DNA of 64,000 nucleotides, from contig NZ_JBGOSH010000002.1 of the NCBI RefSeq assembly GCF_041537925.1, positions 310,001-374,000 of the forward strand, in the 5' to 3' direction. Under the pieces are notes generated by a model. It had not been told where the DNA came from, ran no database searches, and saw only the letters and a list, made by a program, of their open reading frames with translations. The stretch is from Ruegeria_C sp041537925. Lineage in GTDB: Bacteria; Pseudomonadota; Alphaproteobacteria; Rhodobacterales; Rhodobacteraceae. The position numbers were made by a program, and so were the translations under genes. This document shows, one piece after another, positions 36,268 through 44,788 of this stretch; position 1 is the stretch's first letter, and each line of letters opens with the position of its first letter.

Positions 36268-36841
36268 GGACCCTTTGATTTCCGTTGGGCGTCGTGATTC
36301 ACCGCTGGAAAACGGAGCGGTGACATGTCTAGTCTTTTTTGGCTGACGGACGCGCAGATGGCGCGGCTTGAGCCGTAATTCCCGAGATCCCACGGTAAGC
36401 CTCGCGTCGATGACCGGCGTGTGTTGAGTGGGATTATCTCATCAATCGCAATGGGTTGCTCTAGCGAGATGCTCCCAAGGAATACGGCCCCCATAAGACT
36501 CTTTACAATCTCTGGAAGCGATGGAGCGACAAGGGTATCTTCGCGCAGATGATGACCGGTCTGGCCGCTTGGAGATTGCGGTTACGACGCAGAGTGGTTC
36601 AGAGAAGCGTTGAAAGACAAGGGGATACGCGCCTGCATCCCCGGTCGAAAGCAGCGCAAGACACCCGTGAAGTATGACAAGCACCGGTATAAACGGCGCA
36701 ATCGTATCGAGATCATGTTCAGAAGGCTCAAGGACTGGCGGCGTGTGGCAACTCGATACGACAGGTGTCTAAAGGAGTTCTTGTCTGCCATCGCTCTCGC
36801 CGCAACCGTCATGTTCTGGCTATGAAACAAAAAACGAGTCC
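36268..36841 (+). mobile_element. IS5-family element, internally deleted remnant
   Basis: A short candidate terminal repeat, GGACCCTTTGATTT at 36268 and GGACTCGTTTTTTG on the other strand ending at 36841, matches at 9 of 14 positions and brackets a decayed transposase. The element is about 570 bp, much shorter than a full IS5-type element, so its middle has been lost. No target duplication could be identified with confidence. Confidence 0.5.
36325..36825 (+). pseudogene. IS5-family transposase, degenerate
   Basis: The N-terminus (SSLFWLTDAQMARLEP) is in frame from ATG 36325 but hits a TAA after about 18 residues. RSHGKPRVDDRRVLSG follows in the same frame. The central part is scrambled and shortened. 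The C-terminal third (36610-36825) is intact: KDKGIRACIPGRKQRKTP, then RNRIEIMFRRLKDWRRVATR with the catalytic Glu region, and a hydrophobic end. It cannot make an active transposase. Confidence 0.82.
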
Positions 36842-36877
36842 GGACACTAAGTCACCAAAAGCACCGCGACGGCGCGC

Positions 36878-37957
36878 TCACACCAGCGCCGCCCAGAACC
36901 GGTAGCGCTCCTGCCCTGTAACCTCGCGGGTCAGGCCCATCTCGCGGAACAGTGTCAGGTTGCGTCGAGCCGAGGGGCGCGAGCACTCCGCTGCCTCAGC
37001 CGCCAGTTCCGCCGAGAGCAAAGGATAGCGCAAGAGTGCCGCGATTAGCAGCGGCGGGGTGCGGCCCGACAACCCAGCCGTTGCCTTGGCCGCCCGATTT
37101 CTCCAGGCTGCGAGCCGGTCCAATTCCATCGCGGCGCGCAACGCCCCGGCCTCGATTGCATTCAGGAAGGTGATCAGCCGCGCCACCGCCGCGTCCGATC
37201 CCTGCGCCGCAAGATGACGGTCGAATCGGTGTCCTTCGGCCATGGGCAGGAACGGCGCCTCGTCGCCCGCACCCAGCAGCAGCGCCGCGACCGATGGCTC
37301 CAGTATCTGGTCATACGGTGTCAGCGCCTGTTGCCGCCAGGCGGCGAAGCCTTGTGCGGCCCGTGTCAGAAGATGGCCGGTTTTGAACAGACCCTCGGCC
37401 CAGTCCTGCCCGGCCAAATCCAGTTCCGGCCCGGTGGGGCGGTCCTCGTCGGGATGCGGTTCGCTCACCGAAACGCGGCCCAGAAACTCCCGCAATCCAT
37501 CCTGCGGCAGCGGCCCCGTCATCAGCCGCCGCACCGCCCAATCGGCGCGGCTAAGTTCGCGGGCCATGTCGTCGCTGCTCAGCCGGAACGCACGGTATAG
37601 CGCGATCTGGTCGGGGCCCAGCCAAATGCCTTCGGCCCGCAGCAGCGCCGAAACCGTCATTAACGCCAAGCGCTCGTTCACCCCCGGTGCGGCGTGCCGC
37701 AACCGCTCGCCATAGCGCGCCACCGCCTGCGCCGCGGCCACAAGCAGCGGGTATTGCGCAGCCTCGGTCGCCTGCCAGGTGCGCCCGTCCAGACCTGCCT
37801 CGCGGGCGGCCACGGGCCAGGGCATCTCGCCGGGGGCGACATCCTCGGGCGGCTGTGGAAGAAACCACAGATCCTCATCCTCGACTGGCTCGGGATCATA
37901 GATCGAGCTCGGCGTGGCCTCTTCAACATCGTCTGGATTTTCAGTGCGGCGGTGCAT
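36878..37957 (-). CDS. Helix-turn-helix protein resembling the RHE_PE00001/DUF1612 family
   Basis: A 359-aa protein. Its C-terminus has a winged-helix-like segment (LIAALLRYPLLSAELAAEAA, then SRPSARRNLTLFREMGL) and ends with TREVTGQERYRFWAAL, like RHE_PE00001-family proteins found on plasmids and genomic islands of rhizobia and roseobacters. The N-terminal 30 residues are acidic and the start (ATG 37957) has no clear ribosome binding site. It is adjacent to the IS5 remnant. Function unknown; DNA binding is likely from the helix-turn-helix. Confidence 0.65.
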   Translation of the reverse strand: MHRRTENPDDVEEATPSSIYDPEPVEDEDLWFLPQPPEDVAPGEMPWPVAAREAGLDGRTWQATEAAQYPLLVAAAQAVARYGERLRHAAPGVNERLALMTVSALLRAEGIWLGPDQIALYRAFRLSSDDMARELSRADWAVRRLMTGPLPQDGLREFLGRVSVSEPHPDEDRPTGPELDLAGQDWAEGLFKTGHLLTRAAQGFAAWRQQALTPYDQILEPSVAALLLGAGDEAPFLPMAEGHRFDRHLAAQGSDAAVARLITFLNAIEAGALRAAMELDRLAAWRNRAAKATAGLSGRTPPLLIAALLRYPLLSAELAAEAAECSRPSARRNLTLFREMGLTREVTGQERYRFWAALV

Positions 37958-38107
37958 GTAACGATCATAATCATCATACTTTGGAACGACCAGTTCTTTT
38001 GCCGAAGACCCGCTTGCACATTCGACATCTGCCGGCTGCGTTGCAGGGCCAGCGTCCGCCTGCCGTGAGCGTTCTGTGGGTCCAGGATTCCAAAAGCGCC
38101 TTGATTT

Positions 38108-38842
38108 CTAAAAAAGAATGAACGCCTCCGGTGTCGCTGTGGACACTGATGCCGCATCAGACCAAAGTGTCAAAGACGGGCGCGGGACCAAAGCGCCGTC
38201 GGTACCGAAATCGAATCTGGTCGACACAATTGGGGAAGCTGGTTCGACGCCAATCTGGTCGGGGTGATTGCATTGCAAGCGGTCGCCACAACAATAAGTT
38301 CGGGCTGGGTTCTTGCACATAAAACCATCAGGCAGGGGCAATCGCCGCCAGCGCCGGGGCCAGATGCGCCGCGATCTCGCCATCGGAAAGTTCCATGGCG
38401 AAAACACAACCACCGTCCCGACCAGTATCCGCAAGGCAGTTTGCGTGCTCACCTGATCCTGCGGCGGAATGGTCCGGCAATAGACGCGACGGGCTTCCTC
38501 ACCGAACCACTCGAATAATTCGGCTATTCCGTCAACTGCATCACGGGCTTCGCGCAGGGGATTGCCGTGATCGCGCATCTTCATGCGGGCGATATCCTCG
38601 GCAAGCTTGGCTATGATCTGGCCTGCACGGCGCAGCAGCGCCTGACGTTCAACCGGTGGCCGCGCAATACAATCCAGAAAAGCCCGGCCCGCCGCCAGGG
38701 CGGCACTGTCCAGGTCGTCGGGCGTGGTGCAGGGATCATTGCCGATAAAAGAACCGTCGACCGGATTGATCACAGGGCGCGTTTCACGCCTGTCCGCATC
38801 AATCCAGCCTCCGTCGATAAACAGCTGGAAAACATGGGTCAT
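38108..38842 (-). pseudogene. Aldehyde dehydrogenase, N-terminal fragment
   Basis: From ATG 38842 the frame reads as the start of an NAD(P)-dependent aldehyde dehydrogenase (succinate-semialdehyde type): QLFIDGGWIDADRRETRPVI, then RDHGNPLREARDAVDG and VVVFSPWNFPMA. After that, near 38395, the sequence loses the family pattern and becomes Arg/Trp-rich, consistent with a frameshift or deletion. The catalytic Cys and Glu region is entirely missing, so the product is inactive even though a frame stays open to 38108. Confidence 0.8.
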
Positions 38843-38853
38843 TCTGGGCTCTT

Positions 38854-39246
38854 TCAGCTTAGCGCGTTGCAGGCGCGGAGAAAATCGCGAAAGGCGGTTT
38901 TGAGATCATCGGTATCAAGTGCGTTGGCGATACGCAGATAGGGCGACCGGCAAAAGGCCACACCGGGGATCACCGCCGCATTGGCATCCCCAGATGGTTT
39001 TTTTCGCGACATACACATCGGAGTTGATTCGCTTTCCGTCGGGGGTGGTTTTCCGATGGCTCCGGCACAGGAGGCGTAGACATAAGGCGTCGATACCATC
39101 GGCAGCCCGCCAAGACCCTGACCCAGCACACGTTCGACGTTTTCGCCAAGAGCCTTGAAATCGACATCGCCGTTCTGGTCAAATGCGGTGACGGTGATGT
39201 TGAACAGGCCATTGACCCGTTCAATGGATTCCTCACGGGTTTGCAC
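38854..39246 (-). pseudogene. Fused fragments of a DapA-like lyase and an aminotransferase
   Basis: The open frame is a chimera. The first 45 residues resemble the N-terminus of a dihydrodipicolinate-synthase-like lyase (VNGLFNITVTAFDQNGDVDF). The last 45 resemble the C-terminal end of a class I aminotransferase (ANAAVIPGVAFCRSPYLRIA). The 25 residues between fit neither. The frame has no good start codon (GTG 39246). It is a deletion scar joining remains of two genes. Confidence 0.7.
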
Positions 39247-39722
39247 ACCCAGAACGATGTTCAGCGGAAACTCAACGTCAAACGACCAGTCCTGATCAGT
39301 GCGCTGAACAGGATGGCAGATGAAGGGCTGATCATCCGGAACACCGGACAGGGTTGGAGTTTCGTTCCCACCTTGGACAGCATCAAGTCCCGGCTTGCCA
39401 GCTATGAATTCCGGTCATCCGTGGAACCCGCCGCGACTGGGGCCTCGACATTCAAGATCGACTTCTGAATTCTGGCGTAACAGCGTGACGTGCATATGGA
39501 TTTGCTTCAGGCGGAAAGAAACAATAGTTCAAATGCGCTTTGGGTCTATGAAGTTGATGCCAATTTTCATGAAACGATAGCCGCATTTTCCGACAACCAG
39601 TTTTGTAAACGCGGTCAAGCAGCAGAACCGACTGCACCGCATACTGGAGCTGTGGGACGGCAAGAACCTGGAACGCGTCGAAGAATGGTGAATGAACACT
39701 TGGCTGTCATTGACGCGCTGAC
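39241..39722 (+). pseudogene. GntR-family regulator, broken
   Basis: The first piece (39241-39468) has the end of a GntR winged helix (NVKRPVLISALNRMADEGLI) but lacks its beginning. The second piece continues in another frame with VDANFHETIAAFSDNQF, typical of the FadR C-terminal domain. A further frame change leads to NEHLAVIDAL, where it ends at about 39722, immediately against the reversed FAH fragment. At least two frame breaks and both ends are missing. Confidence 0.78.
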
Positions 39723-40298
39723 ACCCTCGGGGGTCCCGGTGTAAATGATGTCGCCAGCACGTAAGGTCAGGAAACCGGACAAGGCCGAAATGGTTTCCGC
39801 GATACCCCAGATCATATCGGACAGATCGCCCGATTGACGGGGCGAGCCGTTCACATCTAACTGGATGGGACCGGATTGCGGCAGTGTGGAGCCGTCAAAC
39901 TCCGTCATTGGCCAGATCACAGCCGACCCATCAAAGCCTTTACCCATATCCCAGGGTCTGCCGGCTTTACCCAACGCGGCACCAAAAACATGCCTGAGCG
40001 CCTCTTCGGCCGGAATGTCGAGCCCACCGGCTTTCAGACCGACAACCATCTCGACCTCATGGTGCGGATCGTTTGTTTTGGGAGGGTACGGCAACTGCAG
40101 ATCGGTCCCCGTCAGGATAGCATCCGCCGGCTTGGTGAAAAAGAATGGCGGCTCCCGCGTCGGGTCCGCGCCCATCTCGCGCGCATGGGCGGCATAGTTG
40201 CGCCCGACGCAAAGCACGCGATTGACCGGAAAGACGGCATCCGAGCCTACTACGGGAATGGTCGAGCGTTCAGCGATTTGAAACGCATGAGACGTCAT
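39723..40298 (-). pseudogene. Fumarylacetoacetate hydrolase family gene, truncated
   Basis: From ATG 40298 the protein follows the FAH family (VNRVLCVGRNYAAHAREMG, HHEVEMVVGLK, GKAGRPWDMGKGFDGSA) until GDIIYTGTPEGV, where the family match stops. The final strand and helix are replaced by antisense of the GntR fragment. About ten residues also seem missing before GKAGRPWD, in the segment that usually reads G-x-D-x-T-R-R-D. A lost hydrolase or isomerase of a catabolic pathway. Confidence 0.78.
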
Positions 40299-40308
40299 CG
40301 TAGTACAC

Positions 40309-40912
40309 TTACATGGTTTCGGGGAAGGTGCCGCCGTCAAGCAACAGGCTCTGACCGGTGATGAATCCGGCTTTGTTGCTGGCCAGGAAAGCCACCGCCG
40401 CGCCAATTTCCTCAGGCCTGCCAAAACACCGTGCCGGGTTGGTGGCCAGACGCTTGGCCTGCGTCTCTTCCTTCGAGATACCCAGCTTTTTTGCCATGCC
40501 GGACAGCGTCACCTCAAGACGATTCGTCTCGAAGGGGCCCGGCAGGATGTTGCTGATGGTCACGTTGTATTGCGCCACGTCGCGGGCCACGCCCACAACA
40601 AACCCGATCAAGCCGGTATGCGGCCCATTTGACAGGCCAAGCGACCGAAAAGGTGCCTTGACCGCCACGGATGCGATGTTGAGAACCCTACCGAACTTGC
40701 GCTCAATCATGCCGTCAATGGTCAACTCGATCAGAAAATTTTGCGTCAACATATTTGAGCGCAAGGCATTCATCCAGTTCTCTTCATCCCAGTTGCGAAA
40801 GTCGCCGGTCGGAGGGCCGCCTGCGTTGTTAGCCAGAATGTCGACTTCACCCGCAACCTCATGCGCCTTTGGTGAAAACGCAATAGCAGGCGAAATCTCA
40901 TTTGCCTTCAGA
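40309..40912 (-). pseudogene. Short-chain dehydrogenase, N-terminally truncated
   Basis: The frame shows DILANNAGGPPTGDFRNWDE, then the SDR active-site Ser region and SNGPHTGLIG in which the usual YxxxK is replaced, and the C-terminal GQSLLLDGGTFPETM. The cofactor-binding TGxxxGxG segment is missing: the frame runs straight into the 3' end of the M15 peptidase gene near 40912. The longest ATG-started piece begins at 40773. Truncation plus loss of the Tyr makes it inactive. Confidence 0.75.
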
Positions 40913-41755
40913 TTATAGCAGACCCTGATCGAGCCATTCTTCGATCTTGTTACGGCTCACCTCGAAATGCATCGAATCCTCGCGGCCCCAGGCGGCGCCC
41001 CAGACCCATCCCTCCTGCCGGAAGAAATCCGCAAGAATCGTCAGGCCCAGCTGGGTTTTGCCATCCCCCAGTGTATCCAGCACACCGTCGATGTTGAGAT
41101 CGACCGCCAGACCGTACGCATGGGCCGAGGCCGAGGTGGTCGAGCCGCGAATGAACCTGACGCAGAGCGAGCCTGCCGTGTTGATGCGCGCATAGAGATC
41201 GGGGTCGGTGCGCTGGATATTGTCAAAAACATCGCGCAGAGATTCCACCGCGGGCTTCAGCATCCGCACCCGAACCGGACCGACCTCCTCCAACACCAGC
41301 TTGGATTTCAGCCGTTCGTTGGTCATCGACTGGCAATCGTTGCTCAGGTCTTCGCGGGGCAGTCCGAAGGTTTCACGCAGGAACGAGGGTCGCGCGAGCT
41401 GAAGGCCATCATTGACATTGTTGCGATCGGCAATCAGGACAACCTGCGCATAGGCATCAATGATCTCGTTTGGAGTCGAGCTGTCATAGCCAAAGGAATC
41501 TGCGGCGTCATCGTAGTCTTGCAACAGCGTCACGCCGCCGATCTGGACCTGGCTCAACTCGTTGGCCATACGGTCGATCTTGTTGTTCAGGTGCTCGATC
41601 TGCTGGCTTAGCATTTCGATCTCAATCCGGGCACCAGAATCGATTGCGGGTCCTTCGAAGTTTTCCTCAAGCGGGACGAGGATCGGAAAGACATACCACA
41701 GAATCGGGGCCAGAATGATCGCTACGGCCAGAATGATCGCTGGTACGATGCGCAT
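40913..41755 (-). CDS. Membrane-anchored M15-type D,D-peptidase-like protein
   Basis: A 280-aa protein from ATG 41755 (a GAGGA site is upstream; a GTG at 41821 is less likely). An N-terminal transmembrane segment (residues about 3-28) is followed by a coiled coil (SQQIEHLNNKIDRMANEL) and a C-terminal peptidase_M15_4-like domain. This has SAHAYGLAVDLN (His and Asp zinc ligands) and MHFEVS (His ligand) plus a Trp-rich WVWGAAWGRED. It probably cuts peptidoglycan cross-links in the periplasm. It is divergent from the OmpA gene of the T6SS module, so it may make room in the wall for the secretion complex, or be unrelated wall maintenance. Confidence 0.82.
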   Translation of the reverse strand: MRIVPAIILAVAIILAPILWYVFPILVPLEENFEGPAIDSGARIEIEMLSQQIEHLNNKIDRMANELSQVQIGGVTLLQDYDDAADSFGYDSSTPNEIIDAYAQVVLIADRNNVNDGLQLARPSFLRETFGLPREDLSNDCQSMTNERLKSKLVLEEVGPVRVRMLKPAVESLRDVFDNIQRTDPDLYARINTAGSLCVRFIRGSTTSASAHAYGLAVDLNIDGVLDTLGDGKTQLGLTILADFFRQEGWVWGAAWGREDSMHFEVSRNKIEEWLDQGLL

Positions 41756-41946
41756 GATGCCAGTTGTCCTCGTTTCTGTATCACCAGCGGGCACTCTAGA
41801 ATCCGCTCTGATAGTTGTCACGGGGTCGCGCAGGGAATGATACGGTTTATGTGACCTTGTTCATTGTTTGTTGCGAACAGCATGAAGTAGGTTTGCACCC
41901 AAAGACGAGCTAAGATATGGTCACCGGCGACGAAGGAGCCAGAAAT

Positions 41947-42522
41947 ATGAGCGCGATCAAATCACTAACCCGGCTATGTGCCCCTGCACTGATTGCAGTG
42001 GTTTCGGTTCAAACAGCGCTTGCGCAGGATGGGTCTGGATTGACGGCCGAAGAGATCACCGATGCCTTCAACAAGCAGAAGACGCGTGGATTGGTGATCG
42101 TGCCTTCGGGCCAGCAGGAACCCGCCTCGGAAGACGCCGCAACCACCGTTGCGACTGCCCCGGCCGAATACTCGGCGGTCCCGAAAGATCAGCAGGTCAA
42201 CATCCAGATCAGCTTTGATTTCGACAGCGCAGCGCTGCGTAACGACCAAAAGCCCAAGCTGAGCGCGCTGTGCAGCGCTATGAAGGATGTGGATGTGAAC
42301 GTTTTCCAGATTATCGGTCACACCGATAGCTCCGGTTCGGCAGCCTATAACGAGAACCTGTCACTGCTGCGCGCAAAAGAGGTCAAACGTCACCTTGTAA
42401 GCGATTGCGGTATCGACGAGTTTCGGCTCGAGGCGGTCGGCGCGGGTGAAAGCCAGCCCTTTAACACAGCCAACCCGCGCGCGGACGAAAATCGGCGGGT
42501 CGAATTCCAGGCGCTTGGCTGA
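41947..42522 (+). CDS. OmpA-domain periplasmic/outer-membrane protein
   Basis: A 191-aa protein from ATG 41947 with a GAAGGAG site. A signal peptide ends after about residue 26 (TALAQ). The C-terminal half is an OmpA-like peptidoglycan-binding domain (ISFDFDSAALRNDQ, IIGHTDSSGS, NENLSLLRAKEVKRHL, NRRVEFQ). The N-terminal third is polar with no clear domain. It is 38 bp upstream of the kinase gene and probably in its operon, so it may anchor the complex to the wall alongside the OmpA domain of TssL. Confidence 0.88.
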   Translation: MSAIKSLTRLCAPALIAVVSVQTALAQDGSGLTAEEITDAFNKQKTRGLVIVPSGQQEPASEDAATTVATAPAEYSAVPKDQQVNIQISFDFDSAALRNDQKPKLSALCSAMKDVDVNVFQIIGHTDSSGSAAYNENLSLLRAKEVKRHLVSDCGIDEFRLEAVGAGESQPFNTANPRADENRRVEFQALG

Positions 42523-42560
42523 TAGGGTCACTGCAGAACGCTTGAAATTCCGAGGCTTGA

Positions 42561-44756
42561 ATGACCGAATCCCGCGCCGGTGACCTGTTCCAACCCGGAG
42601 ACCTGGTCAACAATACCTACCGGATCGAGGCCATTCTGGGGCGGGGCGGCACCTCGGATGTGTATCGCGCCCGCTCCGAGATATCGGGGCGGCTGGCTGC
42701 GCTCAAGGTTCTCAAGGCCGAGTTTTCCAGCAACGAAGATTTTCTGGTTCTGCTGACGCGTGAAGAAGAGATTCGCGAGATCCGTCATGATGCGGTGGTG
42801 CGCTATTCCGAAAACAACCGCACGCCCGAAGGTCATGTCTATCTGGTAATGGATTTTATCGATGGTCCCGGTCTGGATCAGAAGCTGAGACAGGGTCCGA
42901 TGCCCCCCCAGCAGCTGCTGACAGTTTGCAAGCGGGTCTGCGAGGGGCTGGAGGCGGCCCATGCGCGCAATATTGTCCACCGCGATCTGAGCCCCGACAA
43001 CATCATCCTGCGCGATGGTGATCCGTCGCAGGCGGTGATCATCGACTTTGGCATTGCCAAGGATACCAATCCGGGCGCCGAAACCATTGTGGGCAATGAA
43101 TTTGCCGGAAAATACGCCTATGCAGCCCCAGAACAGCTTTCGGGCAAGACCGACAGCCGCACCGATATCTATTCGCTGGGCGCGCTGCTGCTGGCCAATT
43201 TCCGGGGCGAGTCTCCGCAGGCAGGCCGCAACCCGATGGAAGTGGTGGAGAACAAGAAAAAACTACTTGATACCGACGGTGTTCCCGAACCGCTGAAATC
43301 CGTCATCGACCGGATGACCGCCCCGGACCCCGCCGAGCGTTTCCAAAGCGCAACTGCCGTTTTGCAGGCCCTATCCAATGGCGGGCCGGTGCCAGTCGCG
43401 GATGATCCGGTGCTGGATGACGCCACCGTCATCGTGCCGCTGAGCCCTTCGACTGAAAGTGACGAGGTATCAGTCCCACCTGCCAACATACCGCCCTCAA
43501 GCCCACCCCCTGCCCGGCCTGCGGTCACGCAGGAAAAGGGCGGGCGCGGCGGTCTGATCGCAGGGGGTGTTTTCCTGTCCATGGTGGTCCTTGGCGCGGG
43601 CGGCTATTTCGGTGGCGTCTTCGACAGTTTCCTGGGGCCGAACTATCCAGTTGTTCAGCCCTATACGCTGGTGGTCGAAAAGCGCGAAGGCTTGCCGCCC
43701 CGCGCCACTGGCTTTGCCCCCTCCGAGGAGGTCCGCACCGAGTTGACCGACGAAATGACGCTGCTACAGGGCACCGCCGACCTGACGCTGGCCTCGGGCG
43801 AAATTTCCCCTGGTTGGGGTCAGGGCGTGACTTCGATCGTCGATACGATGGCCGATCTGGATACTTGGCGGTTATCGGTCAGCGGCAACAGCGCCGAAAT
43901 CAGCGGCGGTACAACCGACCGGCAGGTGCACGACAAGGTCATACAGGCCTTTGCAGACGGGTTACCGGGTGGCCTAGCCGGCGAGATCGATATCGAGCTT
44001 GAACCGCTTTTCCTGGCCTCCGCCTCGGTGCAGACGGTTCTGGACAGCATGGCCGATTGTGGGCGGCTCGATTTGATCCGGCCGCCTGCTACTGGGTATG
44101 GCCCCGACACGCCGATTGAGTTTTCTGGCACCTTGGCAGCCGAGGCGACGCTGGCGGCACTGCAGTCCGGGCTGGGGGCGGTGGCGGGCGACCGCCCCGT
44201 GGAGGCCGATGTGGAGGTGCTGAACCCGGCGCTGTGTCTCATCGAGAATTTTCTGCCTGCCGCGCCACCGGGCCCGATCGGGATTGATTTCAGAAAGGGT
44301 GGCGAAGACGAGTGGCGGCGGCCCGATGGCGCTTTTGTAGTTGGTGAGAACCCGATCATCGACGTGATCCTGCCCCGTGACATCCAGGACGGGTATCTGT
44401 CTGTTTCGGTGATCGACGTCTCCGGCAACGTGTTCCATCTGCTGCCCAATATTTCGCGCGCCGACAACGATATCGCAGACCTACGCAAGGGTGACAGGGG
44501 CATCAAATCTGTCCGCGTGGCCTATTCGCTGGAGGAAAGCGAAAAAAACGGCGGTATCGCCTTCATGGTGGATGACAGCGCGCTTGGCAAAAGCAAAGTC
44601 ATCGCCATCCGTTCCGACAAACCGCTTTTTGCTGACATGCGCCCGACCACGGAATCCGCCACCGGCTATGCCGAGGCGCTACGGGATCGCAGCCGCAGTC
44701 AGGACACCAATATCCTCTCACTCAATAGCAAGATCCTCACGACCGTCGCTGAATAA
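42561..44756 (+). CDS. ppkA: T6SS-associated Ser/Thr protein kinase, PpkA-like
   Basis: A 731-aa protein. A Hanks-type kinase domain spans about 20-270 (glycine loop ILGRGGTSDVY; Lys49; HRD at 140-142; DFG at 162-164). Note that the catalytic loop reads HRDLSPDN, with Ser where Lys is canonical. A transmembrane helix at about 331-354 separates it from a large periplasmic region, and residues about 610-715 resemble DUF4384 (GYLSVSVIDVSGNVFHLLPN). PpkA drives post-translational activation of type VI secretion, opposed by the PP2C phosphatase encoded at 46061-46783. The FHA partner usually targeted is not in the window. Confidence 0.88.
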   Translation: MTESRAGDLFQPGDLVNNTYRIEAILGRGGTSDVYRARSEISGRLAALKVLKAEFSSNEDFLVLLTREEEIREIRHDAVVRYSENNRTPEGHVYLVMDFIDGPGLDQKLRQGPMPPQQLLTVCKRVCEGLEAAHARNIVHRDLSPDNIILRDGDPSQAVIIDFGIAKDTNPGAETIVGNEFAGKYAYAAPEQLSGKTDSRTDIYSLGALLLANFRGESPQAGRNPMEVVENKKKLLDTDGVPEPLKSVIDRMTAPDPAERFQSATAVLQALSNGGPVPVADDPVLDDATVIVPLSPSTESDEVSVPPANIPPSSPPPARPAVTQEKGGRGGLIAGGVFLSMVVLGAGGYFGGVFDSFLGPNYPVVQPYTLVVEKREGLPPRATGFAPSEEVRTELTDEMTLLQGTADLTLASGEISPGWGQGVTSIVDTMADLDTWRLSVSGNSAEISGGTTDRQVHDKVIQAFADGLPGGLAGEIDIELEPLFLASASVQTVLDSMADCGRLDLIRPPATGYGPDTPIEFSGTLAAEATLAALQSGLGAVAGDRPVEADVEVLNPALCLIENFLPAAPPGPIGIDFRKGGEDEWRRPDGAFVVGENPIIDVILPRDIQDGYLSVSVIDVSGNVFHLLPNISRADNDIADLRKGDRGIKSVRVAYSLEESEKNGGIAFMVDDSALGKSKVIAIRSDKPLFADMRPTTESATGYAEALRDRSRSQDTNILSLNSKILTTVAE

Positions 44757-44788
44757 ACGACGACTACTGCACATGCCTCTCTGGCTGA

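Noticed and set aside
37958..38107. Possible extra exon-like coding piece upstream of the helix-turn-helix gene
   Set aside because: Frames in all directions are short and match nothing; probably decayed DNA next to the aldehyde dehydrogenase remnant.
40309..40773. Intact SDR gene from ATG 40773
   Set aside because: The frame lacks the nucleotide-binding N-terminus and the active-site Tyr motif, so it was annotated as a pseudogene.
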